NCBI GenBank assembly: GCA_031278315.1
Contig: JAITKS010000231.1
Location: forward strand, 1 to 44,642
Source: Planctomycetaceae bacterium
GTDB taxonomy: Bacteria > Planctomycetota > Planctomycetia > Pirellulales > Thermoguttaceae
Length of the DNA stretch: 44,642 nucleotides
Direction: 5' to 3'
In this document: piece after piece, positions 34,293-42,252 of the stretch
Layout of the letters: every line of letters starts with the position of its first letter
Numbering within the stretch: position 1 is the stretch's first letter
Notes under the pieces: generated by a model
Told to the model about the DNA's origin: nothing
The model's input: the letters and a program-made list of their open reading frames with translations, nothing else
Database searches by the model: none
Made by a program: the position numbers and the translations under genes

Positions 34293-34526
34293 TTATTTTG
34301 ATTTATTGTCTGATGTTATTTTAGTTTTTGCCGCCTTGATTTTTCTGAAAAGAAATTGCCGTACTTCTTCAACGAGATGTTTTGGGATTCGCACCGCAGT
34401 TGTAACACATCCGTATCTGCCCGTACCTTGCGGACGGCCTCTTTTGATTTTGGATGTAACGCTCTTTTTCGTTTGTTTTGACTTTTTAATTAGTTTTGAT
34501 TGCTTTTTTAATTCCTTTTTTGCCAT
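34293..34526 (-). CDS. Small basic AT-hook / ribbon-helix-helix-like DNA-binding protein
   Basis: 77 residues, about one third Lys/Arg. A Lys-rich arm (1-28) leads to KRGRPQGTGRYG (about 28-39), whose RGRP core resembles an AT-hook, the minor-groove binding motif for AT-rich DNA. Next comes VTTAVRIPKHLVEEVRQFLF (about 42-61), which reads like a ribbon-helix-helix strand plus first helix. It would suit a nucleoid-associated or regulatory role in an AT-rich genome. The single-copy pattern and lack of a toxin gene beside it argue against a plain antitoxin. No family name is known to me; the function is inference from motif only. Confidence 0.7.
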   Translation of the reverse strand: MAKKELKKQSKLIKKSKQTKKSVTSKIKRGRPQGTGRYGCVTTAVRIPKHLVEEVRQFLFRKIKAAKTKITSDNKSK

Positions 34527-35040
34527 GTTAAATTCTATGGTTAAGGTTACAAAATGAAGTTACTGCATTACTGCATACGTTAGCAACATCTGAATTGTTG
34601 CATTTTCAAAATAAGTGTACATAAATTCGATTCACGCACACGAAACGCCGCCGGCATGAAATAAGTCTTGAATCATTTCAATCGATCTTTTTTCGAAACT
34701 CATTTTGCGTCAGATACCAAACATATACCAAATATAATTTCCGCATTCTTTGCAAGTAATCAATCTCTTGACTAATCTCTTGACTGTTCTCTTGCCTGAT
34801 TTTGAAAATATTGTTTTTACGTATGTTATCTATTCGCATTTGAGAAATCTGAAATTCGATACATGAATGAAACCGCCGCCGATTTCAATGCAAGCAGAGT
34901 TTATTAAATTTTTATTACTTTAATTATGTTTACTTCAACAGCATATTATTTTTTTACGTTTTCACGCTATCAAAATTTATAATAAGTTTCAGTAAACAAT
35001 TTTCATATATTTGTAAGTGTGGTAAATTTTTTTAAGTTGA
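34527..35040. other. AT-rich intergenic region upstream of the AT-hook-like gene
   Basis: About 515 bp. Three near-repeats of CTCTTGACT occur around 34765-34795. GCCGCCGGC-type GC-rich spots lie near 34651 and 34873 in otherwise AT-rich sequence. No gene, tRNA or strong palindrome recognised. Confidence 0.4.
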
Positions 35041-36145
35041 TTATTCGTCGGTTTTCATTCGCCATCTTAAAAAAGCGTCTAAAAAGCCTTGAATATCGCC
35101 GTTTAATACTTGATGAAAATTTCCGGCTTGATAACCGGTTCTTGAATCTTTTATGCGTTGGTCGGGATGCAAAAAATAATTTCTTATCTGTGAACCGAAA
35201 CCAACTTTCGCAAGATTTTTGTATTTTTCTGTCATTGCTAATTCGCGTTTCTCTTCTTCGAGACGTATTAATCTTGCCCGCAGCATTTTCCATGCTAAAG
35301 CTCGATTTTTATGTTGACTACGTTCATTTTGACAATAAACAACCGTGTTTGTCGGAATATGCGAAAGCCGAATTGCACTCGACGTTTTATTTACATGTTG
35401 ACCTCCGGCACCGCTTGCACGCATTGTATCTTCGCGGACATCTTCCGGTCGAATATCTATATGAATTGAATCGTCGATTTCCGGTGTTACATCGACAGCT
35501 GCAAAACTTGTCTGACGTTTACCTTCGGAGTTAAACGGACTAATACGAACTAAACGATGTATTCCCGATTCTCCTTTTAGATAACCGTAAGTCATGACGC
35601 CGCGTATGACAAAACTTGTACTGTTTATTCCGGCTTCTTCGTTTTCTTGCCAATCTAAAATTTCAAAATCGTATCCTTTATTTTTTGCCCATAGTGTGTA
35701 CATTCGGAATAACATTTCAGCCCAATCGTTTGCGTCGGTGCCGCCGTCTCTTGCGTTTATTGTCACGATAGCGGCGTTTGCGTCGTAAGGGGCATTTAGC
35801 AAAGCTGCTGTTTCGAGGTCTGCTAATTTTTTTTCGATTTCGATTAATTTATCTGGAATTTCTGCGGCGAGTTCGGAATCATCTTTTCCCATTTCGAGTA
35901 AAAGGCCGAGATCGGAGACGCCGGTGATTACTTCATCAAACGGTTTCAATACCGAGTTAAACGATTTCAAACGCAGTACTATACTTTGTGCCCGTTCTTG
36001 ATTATCCCAAAATCCTGTACCCGACATTTCATTTTCGATTTCGGCAGCTTGTTGCGATTTACTAGTATAGTCAAAGGGAGTCCTTTAGTTGTGTCAGCCG
36101 CAAACGTATTTGTTCCGCTCGATTTAGCCATTCATTTTCAATCAT
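35041..36145 (-). CDS. prfB: Peptide chain release factor 2, expressed by programmed +1 frameshift
   Basis: RF2 ends translation at UGA and UAA. The main frame (35041-36027) codes the SPF stop-recognition motif (VRISPFNSEG) and the catalytic GGQ (RASGAGGQHVNKTSSAIRLS). Upstream, a 24-codon frame starting at the ATG at 36145 reads MIENEWLNRAEQIRLRLTQL then KDSL and meets CTT TGA C at 36076-36070. A +1 slip on CTT at the in-frame UGA joins this to the main frame with DYTSKSQQAAEIENE, giving 367 residues, the normal RF2 length. An AAAGGA Shine-Dalgarno-like stretch lies 4 nt before CTT. This is the classic autoregulation: low RF2 favours the frameshift. tsf lies 109 bp upstream on the same strand, so the two may be co-transcribed. 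Confidence 0.96.
36070..36088 (-). promoter_or_regulatory. prfB programmed +1 frameshift site
   Basis: Minus strand: AAAGGA, 4 nt, CTTTGAC. CTT-TGA-C is the standard RF2 slip site and the purine stretch is the stimulatory anti-Shine-Dalgarno pairing site. The zero frame stops at TGA; the +1 frame enters the RF2 body. Confidence 0.92.
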
Positions 36146-36254
36146 ATTTTGATTTGATTATCTGCTGATTATTTATCTAATTTCAAAATCAATTTATCGG
36201 TGATAAAGTCCGCATTATAATTTTCGTTACGAAAAATATCGTTTGACCGTGAAA

Positions 36255-37091
36255 TTAATTTTCTTGCCCGATTGCCCATCTTATTGTCTTTTTAATTTTG
36301 ATATTTGCCTCATCGCAAATTTGTTGAACTGTTTTATTTTTATCTTTAACGAAAGGTTGATCGAGTAAGGTTTGTTCTGCGTAGTAAGTTCTCATCAAAC
36401 CGTCGATAATAGTTTGTAAAATATTATCAGGTTTTTTAGGATTACGTTCTTTTGCTTGTTTTGCGATTAAGTCGTATTCTTTTTTTATGATATCCGGTGC
36501 GATATCTTCTTTTCTCAAGTAAGGCGGATTCATAGAAGTGACTTGCATACAAATATCGCGTGCAGTTGCACTATCTTCGCCGTCGATTGAGATCAATGCG
36601 GCGATATGTTTGTTGTGATGTACATAAGAACTCGTAGTTCCTTCTATCCGTACGATTCTGGATAATCGGAATACTTCACGAATTTTATTGACTAGTTCGT
36701 CGAAGAATTGTTGTAAAGTAATATTAGGTTTATTGGGGAACGGCTGCTTTAGTAACTCTTCTGGAGTTGAAGCACCGGGACCCGCAGCGAGTTGTTCCGC
36801 AATAGCGTTAGCGAGTAATTCGAATTCGCTATTATTGGATACAGGTTCGCTTTCACAGAGTAATTCGATCATTGCTGTGACATTTTTATTTTTATCTGTG
36901 AATATTACGATTCGTCCTTCTTGTGTTGTTCGGTCAGTTCGACCTGCCATTGTTTTTGCGCCGCTTGCACGAAGTATCTCGATTGCGGCGGATTCATTAC
37001 CGTTAGCTTCAACCAATGCTTTTTTGCAATCCATCATCGGGAGACCGGTTTTATCGCGTAACTCTTTTACTTGTGATGCTGAAATTTCCAT
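36255..37091 (-). CDS. tsf: Elongation factor Ts
   Basis: EF-Ts exchanges GDP on EF-Tu. The N-terminal UBA-like motif VKELRDKTGLPMMDCKKAL is diagnostic, followed by ANGNESAAIEILRASG and the core phrases IELLCESEPVSNNSEF and YVHHNKHIAALISI. 278 residues, a normal length. rpsB, the common upstream partner, is not present; instead a long spacer with repeats lies upstream. prfB follows on the same strand. Confidence 0.97.
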   Translation of the reverse strand: MEISASQVKELRDKTGLPMMDCKKALVEANGNESAAIEILRASGAKTMAGRTDRTTQEGRIVIFTDKNKNVTAMIELLCESEPVSNNSEFELLANAIAEQLAAGPGASTPEELLKQPFPNKPNITLQQFFDELVNKIREVFRLSRIVRIEGTTSSYVHHNKHIAALISIDGEDSATARDICMQVTSMNPPYLRKEDIAPDIIKKEYDLIAKQAKERNPKKPDNILQTIIDGLMRTYYAEQTLLDQPFVKDKNKTVQQICDEANIKIKKTIRWAIGQEN

Positions 37092-37159
37092 TTTGTGATT
37101 TGTACTGTTCGTTTTCTATAATCTGAACAATTAGAAAAGACGATTAATGAGTACGGTTC

Positions 37160-37256
37160 GTACTATAAATTTCGCAATACGTAAGATAATTATTAACGTG
37201 TATTCATTAAAACCTGCTTTTGATAAATAAGCAGGTAAGAGTACCAAAATTTAATG
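37160..37256 (+). promoter_or_regulatory. Three-box leader element, copy G
   Basis: 5' box GTACTATAAATTTCGCAATA, GTATTCATT, middle box AAAACCTGCTTTTGATAAAT with a perfect CCTGCTT/AAGCAGG hairpin (37213-37219 with 37229-37235), 3' box ACCAAAATTTAATG. The strongest hairpin of the family. Confidence 0.6.
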
Positions 37257-37568
37257 TATAAACCGATTATATTCAAAAATCTTTTTTCTGACTTTTGCAA
37301 TTTTTTAAGAGACTTAAATAATTTTGATCGAAATTATAAAGTGAACAGTTTAAAATTTTTCCTTTATGTGATTATGTTCCTTATGCGTTCAAATATTTTT
37401 TTTCATGCCGTGCGTACGTTTTTTTGTACGATATTGACATCGACGCAACTCAACAAGGTTACGATAAGAACGCTATCGAAGGTTTGCGGGTAATGATTTC
37501 ACGCTATGAATAAACAGTAATCATACTGCCAATGCTTACCTACGATGACAACGAGGCGGGGATTATAA

Positions 37569-37622
37569 CCGATCTATTTATTGTGTCAATAACTCCCGAT
37601 CTATTTATTGTGTCAATAACTC
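37569..37622 (+). repeat. 27-bp exact tandem duplication
   Basis: Two identical units beginning CCGATCTATTTATTGTGTCA and ending ATAACTC, with no spacer. It lies between elements G and H in non-coding sequence. Confidence 0.9.
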
Positions 37623-37698
37623 ATTATACATATTCATTGTTCAACAGGTAGTTTTTTTATTTTGTGATATTTTGTATCAAAAAATATTTTATTCTTTG

Positions 37699-37812
37699 TG
37701 CTATGAATTTCGGCGGTATGTGATATAAAGACTTATTCAATAAAATTTGTTTTCCGATTATTAGATAATCATGCGGCTCGAACTGAAAATTTAAGTGCGG
37801 GCAATTTACAAT
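37699..37812 (+). promoter_or_regulatory. Three-box leader element, copy H
   Basis: 5' box GTGCTATGAATTTCGGCGG, TTATTCAAT, middle box AAAATTTGTTTTCCGATTAT, hairpin GATTAT-TAG-ATAATC (37756-37770), 3' box CTCGAACTGAAAATTTAAGT then GGGCAATTTACAAT. It ends 29 nt before the VWA gene ATG. Confidence 0.65.
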
Positions 37813-37841
37813 ATTTTTCTTTTTTTTTAATATAAATTTTT

Positions 37842-38813
37842 ATGGATTCATTATTGATAAACGTATCGCGTCGGGCGTGGTTTGGTTCGATGTTGTTTCA
37901 TTTAGTTTTGGTTTTAATTTTACTACTATTATTTCGATTTCAGCCGGAACGTGAATTGTCGTCTGAAGGACGTAACGCTGCCGGCGGAATATTGATCAAA
38001 CAGATAAATAATAACGCCGCTCAATACAGCGGAGAAGAAGGATTGATATTTTCTGAAACAAATGAATCTCAATCTGAAATCGAAATAGACAAAACATTAA
38101 CCGGTCGATTTACAGATTTTTCACCTTTGCCGCCGCCGGACAAAATCGGTGTTGGTAGAAATATTAATGCAGATTCTAATATTGGATTATTTGAAGCTCA
38201 TCTTCCAATTAATAATCAAGCGAATTCTATTTATTCTGGTGCGGACAGTTCAAGCGGATTGTATGGAGACGGAAAAAAAAGACTTCGCGTTTTTGCTTTA
38301 CAGGCGGAGGGTAACAATTTCGTTTTTGTTTTTGATAAGTCTGGAAGTATGAACGAGCGGGGCGGAACTCCTTTTAAAGCGGCGAAATCGGAATTAATAA
38401 GGAATATTCAAGAATTAAATAACGAAAAATGTAAATTCAACATAATTTTTTATAACGATGAAATAAATCAATTGTGTGAAAACGGAATGCTTGAAACTAC
38501 AGAATTAAATTGTAAGAATGCAATTAATTTTGTGTATTCAGAAGTTGCTCGCGGAAATACAAAACATTTTGAGCCGTTGGTTAAAGCAATAAAACAAAAA
38601 CCGGACGCAATTTTTTTTCTAACAGACGGCGACGACAACAACGCATTGACACAAACGCAACTTAACGAAATAAAACGTATAAATCAGTTAATCAAAGTTC
38701 AGATTAATGTTATTCAATTTGGAGTAGGAAAATATCGCGAATCAGAATTTCTGATACAGCTAGCCAAAGACAATAATGGTTTATACTCCTACGTAAACGT
38801 TGATAATTTATAA
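37842..38813 (+). CDS. Membrane-anchored von Willebrand factor A domain protein
   Basis: 323 residues. One membrane segment (about 13-32, WFGSMLFHLVLVLILLLLF) anchors it. A linker (about 35-145) precedes a VWA domain (about 150-323) with the MIDAS motif DKSGSM (D165, S167, S169), a downstream Thr in GNTKHFEP and the FFLTDGDDNN strand. VWA domains with an intact MIDAS bind a divalent metal and mediate protein contacts. Such single-pass VWA proteins are common in Planctomycetes, often with no known partner. Three-box element H lies just upstream in the same orientation. No adjacent MoxR ATPase. Confidence 0.88.
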   Translation: MDSLLINVSRRAWFGSMLFHLVLVLILLLLFRFQPERELSSEGRNAAGGILIKQINNNAAQYSGEEGLIFSETNESQSEIEIDKTLTGRFTDFSPLPPPDKIGVGRNINADSNIGLFEAHLPINNQANSIYSGADSSSGLYGDGKKRLRVFALQAEGNNFVFVFDKSGSMNERGGTPFKAAKSELIRNIQELNNEKCKFNIIFYNDEINQLCENGMLETTELNCKNAINFVYSEVARGNTKHFEPLVKAIKQKPDAIFFLTDGDDNNALTQTQLNEIKRINQLIKVQINVIQFGVGKYRESEFLIQLAKDNNGLYSYVNVDNL

Positions 38814-38863
38814 ACATTCTAGAGTATTTTTTTCACCGCAATATTACGTTTATGCCGTAACGA

Positions 38864-38889
38864 AGAAACACAAGGCATTGTGTTTCTAC
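38864..38889. repeat. AGAAACACAA palindrome
   Basis: AGAAACACAA-ggca-TTGTGTTTCT, ten perfect pairs with a short loop, about 50 bp after the VWA stop. It could end transcription of the VWA gene, but no T-run follows closely. Confidence 0.8.
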
Positions 38890-39196
38890 ATAGTAATCTC
38901 TTTTTTTGTAACGAAAAAGATAATCGGTCCCGCAAAAAAATAAATTATTCCGCTGATATATTACACGATTCTTTTAATTTATTATTTAAAAATCCTGTCA
39001 ATCTTGTAATCTTGTAATCTTGTCAAAAAACAAAACTAAAGATGCGGTCGAGACTACTGCGTTTTCGATAACAATCATTAATTATTTCACCGATATATTA
39101 TAAATTTCGTTTATTTCGTTATTTTGAGTGTTTCGTATTTCTCAAAAAATCTTTTCTGCGGTTAAGAAATAAATCTGAATAGTTACAAAGAATTTT

Positions 39197-39231
39197 AGGA
39201 GGAACGTAAGCATTACTCTTGCGTTCCTCCT
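39197..39231. repeat. AGGAGGAACG hairpin
   Basis: AGGAGGAACGTAAG and CTTGCGTTCCTCCT pair with one mismatch around CATTACT. A TTTTTAGAAATTT follows at 39240, as in the palindromic elements. It lies about 45 bp below the lipoprotein gene stop and might act as a terminator. Confidence 0.75.
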
Positions 39232-39275
39232 GAATTTTGTTTTTAGAAATTTACTCAAGTTAGAGATAATGTCTG

Positions 39276-39791
39276 TTATTTATCATCTAAATTAAATACG
39301 TATGAGTTTTGTTTCTTACTTACTGTTGCGCTTAATAACGGTTTGTCAATTTGAGCATACTTTGCCGGAAGAATCGATTTCATCGTTGGACGTTGATTAT
39401 TTTGCGGCTCATTACTTGAACCCCATTGCGGAGCTTGCGGCACTTGCGGCGTCTGCGATTCCGCCGGCGGAATAGGATTTCCTTCAGCATCCAATGCTAT
39501 AATTTTTTCAACAAGTACATTGTACTCGCCCGCAACAGCACCAGGTTTCTCCGCACCTGCCGTAACCAACGAAAATGTTCCATCCGAATTAGTAAGTCCC
39601 GCCGCCATCACTCCCGCCGGGTCCTTCGGATAAAAACTAATCTGAGCCTCGCCCAACGGTTGACCATTGTATAAAATTTTGCCGGCCGCTGGATAAACCA
39701 CATGTCCGCCCTTGCTGCAACCAGAAAAATATACACAAAATACTAATCCCAAAATCGAAACTAATGACACACAATAAAATTTCGTTTTCAT
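39276..39791 (-). CDS. Lipoprotein with carboxypeptidase-regulatory/transthyretin-like domain
   Basis: 171 residues. Signal peptide with lipobox (VFCVYFSGC), so likely a membrane-anchored lipoprotein. The body reads AAGKILYNGQPLGEAQISFY, GVMAAGLTNSDGTFSLVTAG, GEYNVLVEK: the prealbumin-like or carboxypeptidase-regulatory-like beta-sandwich typical of the many small Planctomycete lipoproteins found next to DUF1559 genes. A DUF1559 gene is indeed next upstream on the same strand. A Pro/Gln-rich loop (about 105-128) interrupts the domain. Function unknown. Confidence 0.87.
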   Translation of the reverse strand: MKTKFYCVSLVSILGLVFCVYFSGCSKGGHVVYPAAGKILYNGQPLGEAQISFYPKDPAGVMAAGLTNSDGTFSLVTAGAEKPGAVAGEYNVLVEKIIALDAEGNPIPPAESQTPQVPQAPQWGSSNEPQNNQRPTMKSILPAKYAQIDKPLLSATVSKKQNSYVFNLDDK

Positions 39792-39835
39792 AAAAAACTC
39801 CTCATAAATTAAAGGTTAATGTTAATGTTAATGGT

Positions 39836-39970
39836 AACTTCTAAAAACTAATATTAGAAGGAACGCAGGCGTCTCACCCGCACTATTTTTGTACAAGAAA
39901 CGTCTAAATATGCTGTCGAGACGACCGCGTTCTTTCTACAATAAATTTTTACATTAGGTTTTTAGAAATT
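39836..39970. repeat. Palindromic MITE-like element with both ends intact
   Basis: About 135 bp. Left AACTTCTAAAAACTAATATT then AGAAGGAACGCAGGCGTCTC; right GAGACGACCGCGTTCTTTCT then ACATTAGGTTTTTAGAAATT. The centre contains TTTTTGTACAAGAAACGTCT. This copy shows the full terminal inverted repeats of the family. Confidence 0.85.
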
Positions 39971-40035
39971 CACTAATGTTAAAGTTAAAGTAAATGTTAA
40001 ATATTCTACAAGACATTCAAAATATTTCAGTAAAA

Positions 40036-40080
40036 ATTTTTGAAATTGCTCCCGCTTGAATATTCGATTTTCGTTGTTTC
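40036..40080 (-). promoter_or_regulatory. Three-box element, partial copy I
   Basis: Minus strand: AACGAAAATCGAATATTCAA then GCGGGAGCAATTTCAAAA, a 3' box like copies H and B. It faces the lipoprotein gene but is about 245 nt away; the palindromic element lies between. Confidence 0.4.
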
Positions 40081-40128
40081 TTTTTCGTTACAAAAAATAA
40101 AACTGAATTGCCGATGTGTATATTTTTT

Positions 40129-41370
40129 TCACGGTAACGATTTGCTTTCACTGCCAATTGCACTTCCGAGAGCACCTAAAACTCCGAATATACTTTGTTC
40201 GCCGTAGTGATCTGCCATGTACCACACATTCTTTGTTATGTCACCTGATTCGATCGTGTTACTGATAAAATGTGTAGAACCATCAGCCATCGCAACATTG
40301 GCACCGCCGGGATGATAACTACTCAAAGAAATAATTAAACTGGCATTCCCAGGATGATCTTCAAGTTTACCAACCATACACGATGGCGAGTTTGGCGGCA
40401 GTAATGAGTAAAATACACATATTCCTGAATTACCTTGCGCCCAAGACATTCCCATATAGCCGACACTATCATAAGTAAGGTTTTTCCAGCCTGCGACAGA
40501 ATTTAAACACCAAACCATTGTTCCTGTCCAATCTTCTGCACCTAATTTTTTTCCAGCCAAGTCGCCGCGTTGACGCATATTATTTGCTGACGATGAATAA
40601 CTTGTGTTAGAACCGCACAAAGCTTCGCCGATTAAAAAAGTATTCGATAGTCCGTCAGTAATAAAGGAAAAATTACGTCCTGTTTGAGTGCTGCCTCGCG
40701 GTCGTGCAAATACGCCGCGGAAATGTCTCGGTCCATCAGGTCCGCCAGTGGTGGGATGGACTTCGGCACAATTCCAGTTTGATCCATAATCACCGGCACT
40801 AGCAAGATAATTACGGCGTCCGGTTCCATCGACAAGCACTCTGGATTTGTGATCAGATGGACAAATCAGATTCGGAATTTGACGTCGAAGAGGAATATAG
40901 TTCGTATCCCAAGGTTCGCCGCCGAATGATGCGTAGTTAGTTGTTCCATTTAACGCTGCCGCCGTGCCGCCTGTTGACATCATTTCATAAACAGGACCTT
41001 GTTCCGTGAACGGTAACAACCAAACATTCCAACCGAGTTGGTGTTCATTAACGGTTTTGCCAAGTTTGCCAATCGGAGGTAATTCATCGTTGGTGTCGTG
41101 ATGGTTATGACATGCAAGAGCCCATTGTTTAATATTGTTCGAGCATTGCATTCGTTGAGCCGCAGCACGTGCCGCTTGTACTGCTGGTAAAAGTAACGCA
41201 ATCAAAATTCCGATAATCGCAATTACTACCAAAAGTTCAACAAGCGTGAAACCAAGTAAACCAAAAGAAAAGGAGGAAGAGTTTCCAGAAGAGTTATTAT
41301 CGTAACGATAATTCCAACTGAGAATTTTACATAGTCTGCCCCCCCCCCCCCCGTTTACCCAAATTAACAT
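40129..41370 (-). CDS. DUF1559 prepilin-like protein with poly-G tract after the start
   Basis: 413 residues. GFTLVELLVVIAIIGILIAL then LLPAVQAARAAAQRMQC is the type IV pilin-like N-terminal helix that opens DUF1559 proteins, a family greatly expanded in Planctomycetes and thought to be surface or pseudopilin-like. The C-terminus has YHPGGANVAMADGSTHFI, the H-X9-DG motif of the family. The leader before FTLVELL is about 40 residues, much longer than the usual 5-12, and includes VNGGGGGR coded by a run of 14 G. No ATG lies between that run and the pilin helix, so a change in run length would put the gene out of frame. Cleavage after the Gly before FTLVE is expected. Confidence 0.92.
   Translation of the reverse strand: MLIWVNGGGGGRLCKILSWNYRYDNNSSGNSSSFSFGLLGFTLVELLVVIAIIGILIALLLPAVQAARAAAQRMQCSNNIKQWALACHNHHDTNDELPPIGKLGKTVNEHQLGWNVWLLPFTEQGPVYEMMSTGGTAAALNGTTNYASFGGEPWDTNYIPLRRQIPNLICPSDHKSRVLVDGTGRRNYLASAGDYGSNWNCAEVHPTTGGPDGPRHFRGVFARPRGSTQTGRNFSFITDGLSNTFLIGEALCGSNTSYSSSANNMRQRGDLAGKKLGAEDWTGTMVWCLNSVAGWKNLTYDSVGYMGMSWAQGNSGICVFYSLLPPNSPSCMVGKLEDHPGNASLIISLSSYHPGGANVAMADGSTHFISNTIESGDITKNVWYMADHYGEQSIFGVLGALGSAIGSESKSLP
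41339..41352 (-). repeat. Homopolymeric tract of 14 G (coding strand)
   Basis: Fourteen C on the plus strand, within codons 7-11 of the DUF1559 gene. It is the only such GC homopolymer in a very AT-rich window. Its length could vary by slipped-strand replication, or could be a sequencing or assembly error. Confidence 0.9.
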
Positions 41371-42252
41371 CTATTTTAACATTTGTTGTAAAGTCAACTT
41401 TCATACTGACTTCGGTGTTTGGTAAATTTGACATTAAATTTGTCTTTTTCATTTTTCTTTTCCTTTCAAATAAGGTGTGTAATAAACGTTACATAAATTA
41501 TCGGCACTGTAGATTTTTTTCAAATGTCAAAATTAAAAAAATCGGTATGTCGATAAACAACATATTTAAACTCAAAAAAATTAACCTGCACAAAATCAAA
41601 TTTTTGTACAAAAAAACAGTTTGATTAAATTCTTTATGTTTAAATTTTACATTAATAATTGTTACAAAAATTAGCAAAATTCAAAATAATAAGTAATCCA
41701 TAAAAAAAATAAAACTTTAGAATGTCATTTGCAAAACGGGCGATGAGTATAATTAAATCGTCAAAAAACACAATACCCCATCATAAAAAATATTGTAAAC
41801 GCTATCAAAAAATTTTTATTTTGTGAATGATCATGTTTTAATTTTTAAAGAGAAATACAAATTAATTTTACTTATAATTTTGAATCTTAAATTTTGAATC
41901 TTAAATTTTGAATCTTGAATTTTGAATCTTGAATCTTGTTAGCCGATTTTTATCTCAAACAATAATTTCACTGCAATATTAACTTTTTTTTAATTAAAGA
42001 TGAGTTTTTATGAAGTTTCTGTAATTATTTTTAGTTTTTTTCAAAAAATTGTAAAAATCCGCAAGTTCGATACTATTGTTAAACGATAATTTTCAAAAGA
42101 GTCATTTTTCGTTGCGGATATTCTCAAGGGTAGTAGATTTTTGTTGTGATCATTCGCAGTGATTCTTATAACTTATCCAATTTACTTTGTTGATCTTTTA
42201 GATTACAAATTAGATTACAAAGTGAAAAATTTAAGAATATTTTGAGGTAGGC
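41371..42252. other. Longest gene-free stretch, AT-rich
   Basis: About 880 bp between divergent genes. It holds TCGGCACTGTAG near 41500, a tandem array of AATTTTGAATCTT-type units (41876-41939), and a degenerate ATTTCACTGCAATATTAA (41965-41982). A 69-codon plus frame at 41415 has the composition of the spacer and is not called. AGGTAGGC just before 42253 may serve the next gene. Confidence 0.45.
41876..41939 (+). repeat. Tandem AATTTTGAATCTT array
   Basis: Four to five imperfect units of about 12-14 bp (AATTTTGAATCTTA), AT-rich, non-coding. Confidence 0.8.

Larger units (their letters stand above)
37092..37841. other. Long intergenic region with two three-box elements in tandem
   Basis: About 750 bp between divergent tsf and the VWA gene. 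It holds element G, a 79-codon plus frame starting at element G's end (37254-37493, not called), a 27-bp exact tandem duplication (37569-37622) and element H. Confidence 0.5.
38814..39275. other. Convergent intergenic region with several palindromes
   Basis: About 460 bp: an AGAAACACAA palindrome (38864-38889), GTAATATATC motifs on the minus strand (38947-38964 and 39084-39100), tandem ATCTTGTA units near 39000-39020, a fragment of the AGGAACGCAGG family (about 39043-39060) and a strong hairpin (39197-39231). Confidence 0.65.
39792..40128. other. Intergenic region with palindromic element and partial three-box element
   Basis: About 340 bp between the DUF1559 gene stop and the lipoprotein start. 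The palindromic element (39836-39970) separates the partial three-box element I from the lipoprotein gene. Imperfect GTTAAT repeats flank it. Confidence 0.6.

Noticed and set aside
37254-37493. 79-codon plus-strand frame as a gene
   Set aside because: Low-complexity, no recognisable domain, and its start overlaps element G. Possible but unsupported.
41415-41624. 69-codon plus-strand frame as a gene
   Set aside because: Lys/Phe/Ile/Asn-rich translation typical of AT-rich non-coding DNA; no signal peptide or conserved motif.
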